Position numbers and translations under genes: made by a program
The notes under the pieces: generated by a model
Database searches by the model: none
Told to the model about the DNA's origin: nothing
What the model saw: only the letters and a program-made list of their open reading frames with translations
Source: Maridesulfovibrio sp.
Lineage (GTDB): Bacteria; Desulfobacterota; Desulfovibrionia; Desulfovibrionales; Desulfovibrionaceae
Assembly (NCBI RefSeq): GCF_963666665.1
Contig: NZ_OY762999.1
Span: 3,167,501 to 3,231,500 of the forward strand
Length of the DNA: 64,000 nucleotides
Direction of reading: 5' to 3'
Part shown: positions 1-8,520 of the stretch, piece after piece
Layout: the number at the start of each line of letters is the position of its first letter
Position numbering within the stretch: position 1 is the stretch's first letter

Positions 1-660
1 CAAATCACCGTCAACGACAGAATTTTCCAACTCCGCCGCGCCCACAAGGGCCGGGATATTCAGGGTTCGGGCCAGAATCCCGGTATGGGAAGTTTTACCG
101 CCCAGGGTGGTCACAAATGCCATGAGCTTGTTCACTTCAAGCTCGATGGTATCAGCCGGGGTCAGGTCATGGGCCATGAGCACCACACGTCCCTCAACCG
201 GACGCAGATTGGCTTCACCGCCGATAAGCTTGGCCTGTACCCGCAATGCCACCTGACGCACGTCCTGCATGCGTTCACGGATGTAGACATCCTCAAGTGC
301 TCCAAAAGCTTTTTCAAGGTCATTAACGGCCTTGTCCAAAGCCCATTCGGCGTTGATCTTGAGTTCATCGATATATTTAAGGGCCGAGGATTGCAGTTTG
401 GGGTCCTTGAGCATCATCAGGTGGGAATCGATGATCAACTGGTGTTCCTTCAGCTCTTCGGGGACCTTTGCGCGCACTGCGGCGAGCTCTTCCACTGCAT
501 CACTGAACCCTTTCTTCATCCGCACGGTCTCACCCTCAACCATATGCATGGGCACAGTCTGCCTAGGCAGTCTGGAGGAGATACTGCGGTTAAGAAAGAA
601 AGCCTTACCGATGGCTATACCTGTTGATACGGAAATTCCGTTGACGACCGCTCTGGCCAC
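1..660 (-). CDS. ptsI: PTS enzyme I (phosphoenolpyruvate-protein phosphotransferase), C-terminus cut by window edge
   Basis: Enzyme I takes phosphate from PEP and passes it to HPr in the cytoplasm. The first 220 residues are present. The phosphohistidine motif GGKTSHTGILAR places the active His at residue 192, very close to His189 of the E. coli enzyme, and the preceding helical region matches the HPr-binding domain. The PEP-binding barrel lies outside the window. The start is GTG at 660, directly abutting the HPr stop codon at 661, so translation is probably coupled. The reading frame is open to the left edge. Family assignment is secure. Confidence 0.93.
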   Translation of the reverse strand, partial: MARAVVNGISVSTGIAIGKAFFLNRSISSRLPRQTVPMHMVEGETVRMKKGFSDAVEELAAVRAKVPEELKEHQLIIDSHLMMLKDPKLQSSALKYIDELKINAEWALDKAVNDLEKAFGALEDVYIRERMQDVRQVALRVQAKLIGGEANLRPVEGRVVLMAHDLTPADTIELEVNKLMAFVTTLGGKTSHTGILARTLNIPALVGAAELENSVVDGDL

Positions 661-978
661 TTACTTTTCCTCGCCGAATCTGTTTTTAAAAAGGCTCTCA
701 AGGCTATCAAGGGCGGCTTGGGCATCAGCACCGTCAGCCCGCAATTCAAGGACACTTCCCTGAACGGCTGCCAAAGTGAGCACATCAAGAATACTCTTGG
801 CATCGACTTCCTGAGATTCGCAGACAACCATAATGTCCGCTTCATAATTCTGGGCTTCCTGCGCAAGTTTTGCCGCCGGACGGGCATGCAGCCCCAACTG
901 GTTGCTTACAACCACTGTCCGGACAAGCGCCTCCCCTCCAGCCGGGGTCTCTTCGCGAAGCACACTCTCTTCAGTCAT
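661..978 (-). CDS. ptsH: HPr phosphocarrier protein with N-terminal extension
   Basis: A 105-residue HPr. The motif GLHARPAAKL gives the phosphorylatable His at residue 31, and KSILDV gives the regulatory serine (equivalent to Ser46) at residue 62. Typical HPr is about 85-90 residues with His15, so this protein has roughly 16 extra N-terminal residues that are acidic and poorly conserved in appearance. It sits between EIID and enzyme I on the minus strand. HPr shuttles phosphate from enzyme I to EIIA; a serine of this type is the target of HPr kinase in organisms that have it (known of the family, not shown here). Confidence 0.92.
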   Translation of the reverse strand: MTEESVLREETPAGGEALVRTVVVSNQLGLHARPAAKLAQEAQNYEADIMVVCESQEVDAKSILDVLTLAAVQGSVLELRADGADAQAALDSLESLFKNRFGEEK

Positions 979-1019
979 TTGTTATTAATCCTTATATCTT
1001 ATTTCTTCAAAAGAAAAAA

Positions 1020-1772
1020 TCACAGCATATGTAATGTAATAAGTCCGACAACCACTACCAGAACAGCCACTATTTCACGGGCTATTTTTCCGGTGGCAAC
1101 CAGCCAGCCCAACACACCGAGCACTGCAGTTCCCCCGAACCAGTCATATGCGAACAACGGTCGGGGCCAAAGTTGAAACCAGATCAGCAAGACAAGGAAA
1201 CCGTTGGCGAATTTAAGCCGCTCTCCCCAGTTGATCAAGTCCCATTTTCTCAATTCATCCAAAAATCCCAGACCCTTATTTATCCCGGACCAGAACGTGA
1301 ACAGCTTAAACACTTGCAGGCCTACAAACAACACTACACCGAGTAGCATAGCCTGCAGATGATGACCAGCCAGTAACATGTTCACAGTCGCCAAGGCCCA
1401 GAAAATCAGCCCGCTACCGGAAAAAACCGAATCACCAATGGCTGAAAGGGTGTAGCTGGTCGTATTCTTCAGCTTATCCAGCAATTCAACGGGAAATCGT
1501 CCGTCTCTGATCTGCACTTCAACGGACAGAAAAATCGCGACCAGAAGCGGGGCCCAGAAAGGATGCGAATTGTAATGTTTCACGTAGCGTTTTCGGGCCT
1601 TGGCAAGATCTGAGGGATCATCATAAATGGCCTCAAGCCCGGGCTGCATGGCATAGGAAAAGCCTATATTCTGCAAGCCGCGGGTATTGAATCCCGCTCC
1701 CGCAAAATAAGAACGCAGAAAGCATCTGGCAAAAGCCGGACCTAATTTTTTTTTCCCTGCAATCTTTTCCAT
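1020..1772 (-). CDS. PTS mannose-family EIID component
   Basis: About 250 residues resembling ManZ, the EIID membrane subunit of mannose-type PTS permeases. The N-terminal cytoplasmic part carries the family-like stretch YNSHPFWAPLL, followed by long hydrophobic segments at the C-terminus. I prefer ATG at 1772 over the upstream TTG at 1784, because an AGGA lies only 3 bases from the TTG; spacing to the ATG is long (about 12), so the start is not certain. It is followed by HPr and enzyme I. No EIIA, EIIB or EIIC is visible in the window, so the sugar specificity cannot be stated. Confidence 0.85.
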   Translation of the reverse strand: MEKIAGKKKLGPAFARCFLRSYFAGAGFNTRGLQNIGFSYAMQPGLEAIYDDPSDLAKARKRYVKHYNSHPFWAPLLVAIFLSVEVQIRDGRFPVELLDKLKNTTSYTLSAIGDSVFSGSGLIFWALATVNMLLAGHHLQAMLLGVVLFVGLQVFKLFTFWSGINKGLGFLDELRKWDLINWGERLKFANGFLVLLIWFQLWPRPLFAYDWFGGTAVLGVLGWLVATGKIAREIVAVLVVVVGLITLHML

Positions 1773-1789
1773 TCTAAGCAACAATCCTG

Positions 1790-2632
1790 CTAACTGCTCT
1801 TTTTTCTTTCAGTTACCTTTTCATAGACCGCTTTAGCTGTCCAGCCTTCGACCTTTTCAGCAATGCGTCTTGCGATAACTTTAGGCTTATCACCGGATTC
1901 CATCTCTTTATCGATCATTCTGAGGATATCTTCTTCGGATGCCGGACCTTCGTTCACCGGAGGACCGATAACCACGGTAATTTCACCGCGCAGCTCTTCA
2001 GAGACATCTTCCCAATCTTCAAGATTGCCGTTGATGAATTCCTCATAATCCTTGGTAAGCTCACGGCAGATGGCAAATTCTCGGTTACCTAAACTTTCAT
2101 AAGCCAGATGCATGGTTTCGCGCAAACGGGATTTACGCTCAAAAAATACAATTGTAGCCCCGGTCTGGCCATAGACTTCAAAAAGCTTGCGCATCTGCCC
2201 GTCTTTGCGTGGCAGAAAGCCGAGAAAAGAGAATGGATACGGAGGCAGGCCGCAGCCCGAAAGAGCTGTTACCGGAGCGCTGGGACCGGGAACGGGAACG
2301 ACACGCACGCCATGTTCGCGGCAGGCCCTGACCACCCGGTAACCGGGATCGCTCATGAGCGGGGTTCCGGCATCAGAAACAAGCGCCGCATCATTGCCCT
2401 CATCAAAGTGGGCCAGCACTTTCTTGATCCGCTTTTCTTCGTTGTGCTCATGCAGGCTGACAAAGCTCTTGCCGTTAATGTCCAGCGACTGGAGCAATTT
2501 GCCGGTGCGGCGGGTATCTTCCGCAAAGATCAGGTCGGCAGAGGCCAATACCTTTCTGGCCCGCTCGGTGATATCACCAAGGTTGCCAAGCGGTGTTGCC
2601 ACCACCCATAAAGTCGGTGAGGTCGAATGCAT
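1790..2632 (-). CDS. rsmI: 16S rRNA (cytidine1402-2'-O)-methyltransferase RsmI
   Basis: A 280-residue SAM-dependent tetrapyrrole-methylase-fold enzyme that methylates the ribose of C1402 in the decoding centre of 16S rRNA. Seen in the sequence: VVATPLGNLGDIT (residues 10-22), FAEDTRRTGKLL (36-47), VSDAGTPLMSDPG (85-97) and VPGPSAPVTALSG (114-126), all characteristic of the family. Length is normal. Its ATG lies inside the end of yraN, a 59-base overlap in a different frame; no later start keeps the conserved N-terminus, so the overlap appears real. Confidence 0.95.
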   Translation of the reverse strand: MHSTSPTLWVVATPLGNLGDITERARKVLASADLIFAEDTRRTGKLLQSLDINGKSFVSLHEHNEEKRIKKVLAHFDEGNDAALVSDAGTPLMSDPGYRVVRACREHGVRVVPVPGPSAPVTALSGCGLPPYPFSFLGFLPRKDGQMRKLFEVYGQTGATIVFFERKSRLRETMHLAYESLGNREFAICRELTKDYEEFINGNLEDWEDVSEELRGEITVVIGPPVNEGPASEEDILRMIDKEMESGDKPKVIARRIAEKVEGWTAKAVYEKVTERKKSS

Positions 2633-2978
2633 TTTCTATATGTTCCGCTCTAAAGCCGGTTCCGTCATCATTCACAATAACCAGATCAAATCGGCAGGGT
2701 CTCTCCCAAAGATCAAATGCCGAAAGGTAGCGGGTCGCGGCCTTGACCAGCTTCTTGCGCTTGGCCGGAGTCACCGCCTCTATGCCGGATTGCGTGCTGC
2801 GTCCGGCTCTGGTCTTAACTTCCACAAAAATCAGTTCGTCGCCCTTCTCACAGATAATATCCAGTTCCCACTGCTTCCAACGCCAATTACGCTGGCGCAG
2901 GTAATATCCGCGATTTTCCAGAAAACGGGCCGCGTAATCTTCGCCCGCCTGACCGAAATCTAAATGCCGGGGAGACAC
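2574..2978 (-). CDS. yraN: UPF0102/YraN family nuclease-like protein
   Basis: A 134-residue member of the UPF0102 family with an endonuclease-like core: the acidic pair ELD (38-40) and the motif FVEVKTRAG (51-59). The start is GTG at 2978, preceded by an AGGAG at good spacing, and overlaps the end of rnhB by 19 bases. The protein overlaps rsmI by 59 bases at its 3' end. Family members are restriction-endonuclease-fold proteins of poorly defined role, commonly near rnhB and rsmI as here. Confidence 0.9.
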   Translation of the reverse strand: MSPRHLDFGQAGEDYAARFLENRGYYLRQRNWRWKQWELDIICEKGDELIFVEVKTRAGRSTQSGIEAVTPAKRKKLVKAATRYLSAFDLWERPCRFDLVIVNDDGTGFRAEHIENAFDLTDFMGGGNTAWQPW

Positions 2979-3616
2979 ATGCTCTCCTGCCTGACTTTCT
3001 TCTTCTCAGGCAGCACGCCCTTAAAGGTCATACGGTGCACGGCACAAGGGCCGTGTTCCTTAAGGGCATCCAGATGCACCTTGGTCCCGTAGCCCTTATG
3101 AATTTCAAATCCATAGGCTGCATACCGCTTCGCCAGCTGAACCATCAGCTTATCACGAAAAGTTTTGGCCAAAATGGATGCTGCAGAAATCGCCGGGATC
3201 TTCAAATCTCCCTTGACCACAGCTTCCTGCCTGAATCCTGCCACACCATTCAAATACGGAACAGGAATGGTCTTATTGCCGTCGACCATAAGCAGTTGAG
3301 GCCTGACCTTCAGATGTAGAACAGAACGCCCCATAGCCCGAAATGTAGCCTGCAGGATATTAATCTGATCCACTACCTGCGACCGGCTCACACCAAGCGC
3401 CCAGCAGACAGCCTGTTTCTTGATCTCAACCGCCAGACGATCCCGCGCAGCCTCATCCAGCTTCTTGGAATCAGTCAGTCCCGGCAGATCGTATTCTTCA
3501 GGCAGAATAACCGCTCCGGCAACTACAGGACCAGCGAGACACCCCCGCCCTGCTTCGTCAATTCCTGCTGTTATGAGTTTCTCAGTTTCAAAACCAGGCA
3601 ATAAATTTTCAGACAC
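2960..3616 (-). CDS. rnhB: Ribonuclease HII
   Basis: RNase HII cleaves the RNA strand of RNA-DNA hybrids and removes misincorporated ribonucleotides. With the start chosen here it is 218 residues. The catalytic motif GIDEAGRGCLAGPV begins near residue 18 (Asp20, Glu21). I choose GTG at 3616 because GGAG lies 7 bases upstream. A longer frame opening at ATG 3655 begins inside the hairpin of the rplS terminator and its first 13 residues are not family-like. Confidence 0.93.
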   Translation of the reverse strand: MSENLLPGFETEKLITAGIDEAGRGCLAGPVVAGAVILPEEYDLPGLTDSKKLDEAARDRLAVEIKKQAVCWALGVSRSQVVDQINILQATFRAMGRSVLHLKVRPQLLMVDGNKTIPVPYLNGVAGFRQEAVVKGDLKIPAISAASILAKTFRDKLMVQLAKRYAAYGFEIHKGYGTKVHLDALKEHGPCAVHRMTFKGVLPEKKKVRQESMCLPGI

Positions 3617-3640
3617 AAACAGACTCCGACCCTTTAAAAA

Positions 3641-3690
3641 GTAAAAAACCGCCATACCCGAACTGATCCAGTCCGGGAATGACGGTTTTC
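3641..3690 (-). terminator. Rho-independent terminator after rplS
   Basis: On the minus strand a 16-base stem (AAAACCGTCATTCCCG with CGGGTATGGCGGTTTT, two mismatches) and 12-13-base loop is followed by a T-rich tract. It separates rplS from rnhB. A second, small hairpin (CGAAGCAT-A-ATGCTTCG, 3743-3759) lies right behind the rplS stop. Confidence 0.8.
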
Positions 3691-3763
3691 AACACTATTT
3701 TGCGCACCCGTAGCGGACTGTAAGTCCTTACGGGCATAACCGCGAAGCATAATGCTTCGTGGC

Positions 3764-4114
3764 CTACCAAGCCTGTTTGGACTTGATACGTGCAGCCTTA
3801 CCTTTAAGGCCACGCAGGTAGTAGATGCGGCTGCGGCGTACTTTACCCTCAGCAACTACCTCTACACGCTCGATGTAGGGGGAGTGTACGGGGAAAACAC
3901 GCTCAACGCCGATACCGTCAGAAATTTTGCGGACGGTGAAGGTGGAGTTGGTGGTACCTCTACGGTAACGCAGAACAGCACCCTGGAAAACCTGGATACG
4001 TTCCTTTTCACCTTCGATAATACGCAGGTGTACCTTTACAGTGTCGCCAGCTTTGAAAGCGGGCATATCAATACGCATCTGTTCGCGTTCGATCTTTGCA
4101 ATTACGTTGCTCAT
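3764..4114 (-). CDS. rplS: 50S ribosomal protein L19
   Basis: A 116-residue L19, the normal length, starting MSNVIAKIEREQMR. The ATG at 4114 has AGGAG 7 bases upstream; the frame stays open a further 31 codons upstream but those residues are not L19-like and overlap trmD. Conserved segments seen: DTVKVHLRIIEG, RVQVFQGAV-like RIQVFQGAVL, and the C-terminal RRSRIYYLRGLKGKAARIK. It follows trmD, the standard order rpsP-rimM-trmD-rplS. Confidence 0.97.
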   Translation of the reverse strand: MSNVIAKIEREQMRIDMPAFKAGDTVKVHLRIIEGEKERIQVFQGAVLRYRRGTTNSTFTVRKISDGIGVERVFPVHSPYIERVEVVAEGKVRRSRIYYLRGLKGKAARIKSKQAW

Positions 4115-4160
4115 GTCGCTACTCCTTATATAAATTCTTTTGCGGCACCCGAAGGCGGAT

Positions 4161-5471
4161 CTACCAGGCGTCTCCCAACAGCCTGTCGACCGTGATCGCC
4201 ACCGCACTTCTTACTGATAGATGGTTGTATCCGTCCATGAACCTGATAGGCCGTAAGCTGCCTTCTGCCATGTCCAGAATTTCGGGAGCCAACCCGTGTC
4301 CGGTACCGAAAACCAACAGTACGGGATTATCCTGCAGCATCTCACGAACCCTGTTCATGGTCGTGCTGCCTGCGCCCCGCGCGCTGGTGGTCACCAGTAT
4401 CGGTTTCTTACCCGTTCCCGACTCAATATGCTCCACCACATCTTGCAGGGAATCTTTTACTCCTACTTTGGAAAAAGCTGCAGCGCGATCCGGGTTGAAC
4501 TTGCTTCCCGGTCCCGAGGTCCAGTGAGAAATAATCCTCTCGGCCAATTTCTTCTGATCCTCGATTGGAGTCACCGCAAAAAATCCGCTAATTGAGTAAG
4601 AGCGGGAAACGCGGGACATATCGTGAATATCGAGGTTTGTCAAAGAAACAGCGGCCTTTTCTCCAAATTTATTTAGCACCGGATAGTGCACAAGGGTCAA
4701 ATAAAGATTTTTTCCCAAACGTTTTCGGGGTATTGTGCGCAAATAACGCACATCATCTTTTTTTAACCCCTCTGCTTCGGCCAAAAGCTCCGGCCGGGCA
4801 TCCAAGGTCTCATCCAGAGACTTTTTTCTCCTCCATTCTTCGATCAGAGCATGGTTGCCTGAGGAGAGTACTTCCGGCACAGCATGCCCGTCAAATTCCG
4901 GGGGACGGGTATAGTGCGGATACTCCAGAAGACCGGAAGAGAAGCTCTCCTCCGTACCGGACTCGGAATGCCCCATAAAATCCGGCAGTAGGCGGGCGAC
5001 AGCCTCAATAAGACACATGGCCCCGGCTTCGCCCCCGTTGAGCACGAAATCCCCTACAGAGATTGTTTCAACGGGAAAAATTTCTTCAAAGCGGGCATCA
5101 ATGCCCTCATACCTTCCGCAGACGAGGGTCAGCTCCTCTTCCTTGGAAAGCTCAACCGCCATCTTCTGGGTCAGCGGCTTGCCTTTGGGCGAAAGCATAA
5201 TCAGCCTTATACCCTTGGGGCAACCACCTTCCATGGAAGGCTTTATACCTACGGTGTCGAGGGCCTTGGCAATGGGATCAATAAACATGACCATGCCCGG
5301 CCCGCCGCCGTAGGGGCGGTCGTCAACAGATTTATGACGGTCTGTTGTAAACTCGCGGGGATCGATCCTGTTAAAAGAGACTATGCCCTTTTCAACGCCT
5401 TTACCCATGAGTCCGTGCGACAGCGGGGAATCAAAAAATTCCGGAAAGAGTGTAACCAGATTAAATTTCAC
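4161..5471 (-). CDS. trmD: TrmD tRNA (guanine37-N1)-methyltransferase fused to a second SPOUT-type RNA methyltransferase domain
   Basis: 436 residues, about 190 longer than ordinary TrmD. Residues 1-245 are TrmD: FNLVTLFPEFF (3-13), RPYGGGPGMVM (52-62), CGRYEGID (118-125), the knot ISVGDFVLNGGE (137-148) and YPHYTRPPEF (184-193). This part makes m1G37 in tRNA. From about residue 255 a second domain begins with LYLTLVHYPVLNK and NLDIHDMSRVSR, resembling the COG4752 RNA methyltransferase family, which is also SPOUT-like. Start is GTG at 5471. To my knowledge the fusion occurs in related sulfate reducers; the target of the second domain is not known to me. Confidence 0.93.
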   Translation of the reverse strand: MKFNLVTLFPEFFDSPLSHGLMGKGVEKGIVSFNRIDPREFTTDRHKSVDDRPYGGGPGMVMFIDPIAKALDTVGIKPSMEGGCPKGIRLIMLSPKGKPLTQKMAVELSKEEELTLVCGRYEGIDARFEEIFPVETISVGDFVLNGGEAGAMCLIEAVARLLPDFMGHSESGTEESFSSGLLEYPHYTRPPEFDGHAVPEVLSSGNHALIEEWRRKKSLDETLDARPELLAEAEGLKKDDVRYLRTIPRKRLGKNLYLTLVHYPVLNKFGEKAAVSLTNLDIHDMSRVSRSYSISGFFAVTPIEDQKKLAERIISHWTSGPGSKFNPDRAAAFSKVGVKDSLQDVVEHIESGTGKKPILVTTSARGAGSTTMNRVREMLQDNPVLLVFGTGHGLAPEILDMAEGSLRPIRFMDGYNHLSVRSAVAITVDRLLGDAW

Positions 5472-5512
5472 TAATGTTCCAGCCTTGGAATTTAAAAAAG
5501 CGGCACTCTGAC

Positions 5513-6070
5513 CTATTTCTTTTTCTTCCCGTTATCTTTCTTACCGGCCTCGGTCAGGTAGATGTCGAGCAGCCCTTCGGGCGGGTCCACAACAACCTTC
5601 TCCGTGTCCAGATCAACAGACAAAACAAATTCTTCAACAGCGGGAAAAAGAATTTCCTTACCCTCTGCAGAAGAGATCACCCATGTTTCCTGCCCGGGGG
5701 CAAGAATAAAGTTCGAAATGGTTCCAACCACGGTCCCGTCTTCAAGTTCGACGCTCATACCTTCAAGTTCGTACATGTAAACTTCGTCATCCCCGGATTC
5801 GGGAAGATCAGCCTCACGCACAAGGATTTCCATACCGCGCAGGTTTTCGGCCTGATCACGGTCTTCAACACCCTTGAAGGTCAAAAGCACGCGCCCTTTG
5901 TGTTTACGTGAAGAGCGCACGACAAAACGACGGGGCTTCTGTCCTTTCTTAGCCAGATACAGACAGGGGACCTCGTCGAAGAGAAAAGGGGAGTCCGCAT
6001 GAGATTCGATGCAAACTTCCCCCTTGAGACCATGTGGTTTGACCACCTCGGCAACTACAAGCATTTCCAT
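5513..6070 (-). CDS. rimM: 16S rRNA processing protein RimM
   Basis: A 185-residue RimM, which helps mature the 30S head around S19. The N-terminal motif VAEVVKPHGLKGEV (6-19) and the PRC-barrel segment with YMYELEGMSVELEDG are clear. The C-terminus ends in a lysine-rich tail (KKDNGKKKK). It lies between khpA and trmD in the classic ribosome-biogenesis order. Confidence 0.95.
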   Translation of the reverse strand: MEMLVVAEVVKPHGLKGEVCIESHADSPFLFDEVPCLYLAKKGQKPRRFVVRSSRKHKGRVLLTFKGVEDRDQAENLRGMEILVREADLPESGDDEVYMYELEGMSVELEDGTVVGTISNFILAPGQETWVISSAEGKEILFPAVEEFVLSVDLDTEKVVVDPPEGLLDIYLTEAGKKDNGKKKK

Positions 6071-6104
6071 AGCAGCCTGCCGTTATGGTCTGGTTCGAGG
6101 GCTC

Positions 6105-6338
6105 TTATTCCAGAATTTCCAGAACAGAGCGTTTTCTCACCTTGGTTGATGCAGCACCGAGCAGGGTTCTCATGGCACGCGCGGTGCGTCCCTGCTTACC
6201 GATAACCTTACCGAGGTCTTCTTTAGCGACCTTGAGTTCGATTACGGAAGTCTGCTCCCCTTCGATCTCGGTGACAACTACTTCATCCGGATTGTCAACA
6301 AGCGATTTCGCGATGTATTCTACTAAATCCTTCAACAT
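6105..6338 (-). CDS. khpA: KH-domain RNA-binding protein KhpA
   Basis: A 77-residue single-KH-domain protein. The GxxG loop is GKQG at residues 47-50 within GKVIGKQGRTARAMRTLL. KhpA-type proteins bind RNA, often with KhpB, and this gene is normally found between rpsP and rimM, as here. Length is typical. Confidence 0.93.
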   Translation of the reverse strand: MLKDLVEYIAKSLVDNPDEVVVTEIEGEQTSVIELKVAKEDLGKVIGKQGRTARAMRTLLGAASTKVRKRSVLEILE

Positions 6339-6416
6339 GCCAACAACCTCCGCTTCTGATTTCGAGTGTGTACCGTGAGTAGTGAAGAAGAATTCGAACC
6401 TGGTGAGATACGAACC

Positions 6417-6653
6417 CTAGGAATTTGCTTTGAGGAGAGATTTAACGGTATCGCTAGGCTCAGCGCCTCTCTCAAGCCACTTCTCTACTTTTTCCTTGTC
6501 AATTTTAACTTCAACAGGCTCAACCATAGGGTTGTAGTAACCGCAGAAGTCCAAAGGACGACCGTCACGTCTGGTTTCGCTGTTGATTGCTACGATTCTG
6601 TAAAAAGGGCGTTTTTTGGAGCCCATACGGGTCAGTCTAAGTTTAATAGCCAT
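6417..6653 (-). CDS. rpsP: 30S ribosomal protein S16
   Basis: A 78-residue S16 starting MAIKLRLTRMGSKKRPFYRIV, the signature of the family, with GYYNPMVEP further in. Length is standard (about 80). It is the first ribosomal protein gene after ffh in this minus-strand operon. Confidence 0.97.
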   Translation of the reverse strand: MAIKLRLTRMGSKKRPFYRIVAINSETRRDGRPLDFCGYYNPMVEPVEVKIDKEKVEKWLERGAEPSDTVKSLLKANS

Positions 6654-6725
6654 TGTCTACTTTCCCCCATATAATCTTAAATTAAGTGGTTCGTTAATAA
6701 ATTGCAAGCAAATGCCCACAAAAAA

Positions 6726-8243
6726 CTATTTCTTCTTTTTCTTGCGAGTTTGCTTATTAAGCTTTTTCTTTTTGCGGGCCTGAAGGGTCTTCTTACTCTT
6801 GGCCTTGGATGGCTGAGGCATTCCGCCCATTCCTTCCATACCTTCCAACCCTTCCATACCGGGCATTCCCGGCATTCCTGCACCGCCACCAAGTCCGGGC
6901 ATTCCGGGCAGATTCGGCATCTTGGGCATTTTGCCCTTTCCACCTTTGCCACCCATCATTTTCTTCATCATCTTGCTCATCTGCTCAAAGTTCTTGAGCA
7001 TCTGATTGACCTCTTCCAGCTTGACGCCGGAACCCTTAGCAATCCTCTGCCTGCGGCTGGGATTGATAAGCTTTGGCTGCCTGCGTTCATGCATGGTCAT
7101 GGACGAGATGATGGCTTCTATCCTGTTCAGTTCCTTATCCGGAATCTCCATATCGCCGAGCTGTTTAGTCAGCCCGCCGAGGCCGGGGATCATTTTCATG
7201 ATCGAACCCATGGAACCGATCTTCTTCATTCTGCGCATCTGGGTGCGGAAGTCCTCAAGGTCGAATTCGGCCTTGCGGAATTTCTCGGTCAGCTTTTCAG
7301 CCTCTCCCTCTTCCATCACAGACTGGGCTTTCTCGATCAGGGAAAGTACATCCCCCATACCGAGAATTCTTGAAGCGGCCCTGTCCGGGTAGAAGAGTTC
7401 AAGCTCGGAAAGCTTTTCACCCACACCGACAAACTTAACGGACTTACCGGTAACGGATTTGATGGAGAGCGCCGCACCGCCTCGGGCATCACCATCCATT
7501 TTGGTAAGGACGACACCGGTAACATCAAGTTTGTCGTCAAATGTGGAGGCAACATTGACAGCGTCCTGCCCTGTCATTGCGTCCGCCACGAAAAGGATTT
7601 CATCCGGAGAGCATTCAGCCTTGATGGAGGCAAGTTCTTCCATCAGAGGCTCATCAATATGCAGTCGTCCGGCTGTATCAAAAAGCAGAACATCACAACC
7701 GGCCTCTTCAGCCTTGACCATAGCGTCACGGCAGATGTCCACGGGGTTCATTTCCGTAGTGGACGGGTAGGCCGGCATATCCAGCTGTTTGGCCAGCACA
7801 TGAAGCTGGTCAATCGCAGCGGGACGGTAGACGTCGGCAGGGACAAGGTAGGGCTTGAACTTCTTGCGCCGCAGATACAAGGCAATCTTGGCGGAAGAAG
7901 TGGTCTTACCGGAACCCTGAAGGCCGACCATCATAATTTTGGAAAGCTTGCCCTTAGCGAGCTGCAGTCCTTCCTGCTCACCGCCGAGCAGCTCAGTAAG
8001 CTCATCGTTAACGACTTTGATTACCTGCTGTCCGGGAGAAAGGGATTTCTGGACCTCCTGCCCGAGAGCGCGCTCCTTTACCTTTTCCACAAAGTCTTTA
8101 ACGACCTTGTAGTTTACGTCCGCTTCGAGAAGGGCAAGGCGCACTTCGCGCAGTCCGGCCTGGATGTTCTTTTCATCCAACCGTCCCTGCCCTTTGAAAT
8201 TTTTAAAGGCTTCGGAAAGTCTATCTGATAGGCTGTCAAACAA
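6726..8243 (-). CDS. ffh: Signal recognition particle GTPase Ffh
   Basis: A 505-residue SRP54 homologue that binds signal sequences and 4.5S RNA and delivers nascent chains to FtsY. N-domain 1-90; P-loop GLQGSGKTT at 107-115; VLLFDTAGRLHID and TKMDGDARGG in the G-domain; methionine-rich M-domain from about 330. The tail beyond about 440 is unusual: MPGLGG/GMPGMPGMEG repeats, then a strongly basic end (KKKKLNKQTRKKKKK). The start is TTG at 8243 with GGAG 8 bases upstream; no ATG is available that keeps the conserved N-terminus. Confidence 0.97.
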   Translation of the reverse strand: MFDSLSDRLSEAFKNFKGQGRLDEKNIQAGLREVRLALLEADVNYKVVKDFVEKVKERALGQEVQKSLSPGQQVIKVVNDELTELLGGEQEGLQLAKGKLSKIMMVGLQGSGKTTSSAKIALYLRRKKFKPYLVPADVYRPAAIDQLHVLAKQLDMPAYPSTTEMNPVDICRDAMVKAEEAGCDVLLFDTAGRLHIDEPLMEELASIKAECSPDEILFVADAMTGQDAVNVASTFDDKLDVTGVVLTKMDGDARGGAALSIKSVTGKSVKFVGVGEKLSELELFYPDRAASRILGMGDVLSLIEKAQSVMEEGEAEKLTEKFRKAEFDLEDFRTQMRRMKKIGSMGSIMKMIPGLGGLTKQLGDMEIPDKELNRIEAIISSMTMHERRQPKLINPSRRQRIAKGSGVKLEEVNQMLKNFEQMSKMMKKMMGGKGGKGKMPKMPNLPGMPGLGGGAGMPGMPGMEGLEGMEGMGGMPQPSKAKSKKTLQARKKKKLNKQTRKKKKK

Positions 8244-8339
8244 TTCTCTTACTCCGCCGGCTAAGCATTTTTACGCGCAAAAACCTCAAAAGCTCCACCT
8301 TTTCTCGATTGATGCTGATTGCGTAAAGAAAGGGGTTGT

Positions 8340-8368
8340 CTGTTAAAGCTTTTATCTGTCCAAGTCAA
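8340..8368 (-). promoter_or_regulatory. Putative sigma70-type promoter of the ffh operon
   Basis: On the minus strand TTGACT, 17-base spacer, TAACAG. Predicted transcription start about 8333, giving a leader of about 90 bases before the ffh TTG. It is the only good match I see between ffh and the divergent gene at 8521. Confidence 0.55.
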
Positions 8369-8520
8369 GTGAAGACTCATATCAACTTTTTGGAAAATGA
8401 CAAACACTTATCGTACATCCATAAAAATTTGCTTACAATATTTCTTGCTTTTTCAAGCAATGAACCGTTTAATTGCATAATATTACATAACCCTATCCAT
8501 GCAACTCAAGGAGACAAACG

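Noticed and set aside
3617..3655. N-terminal extension of RNase HII from ATG 3655
   Set aside because: The ATG is inside the rplS terminator stem, whereas GTG 3616 has a well-spaced GGAG.
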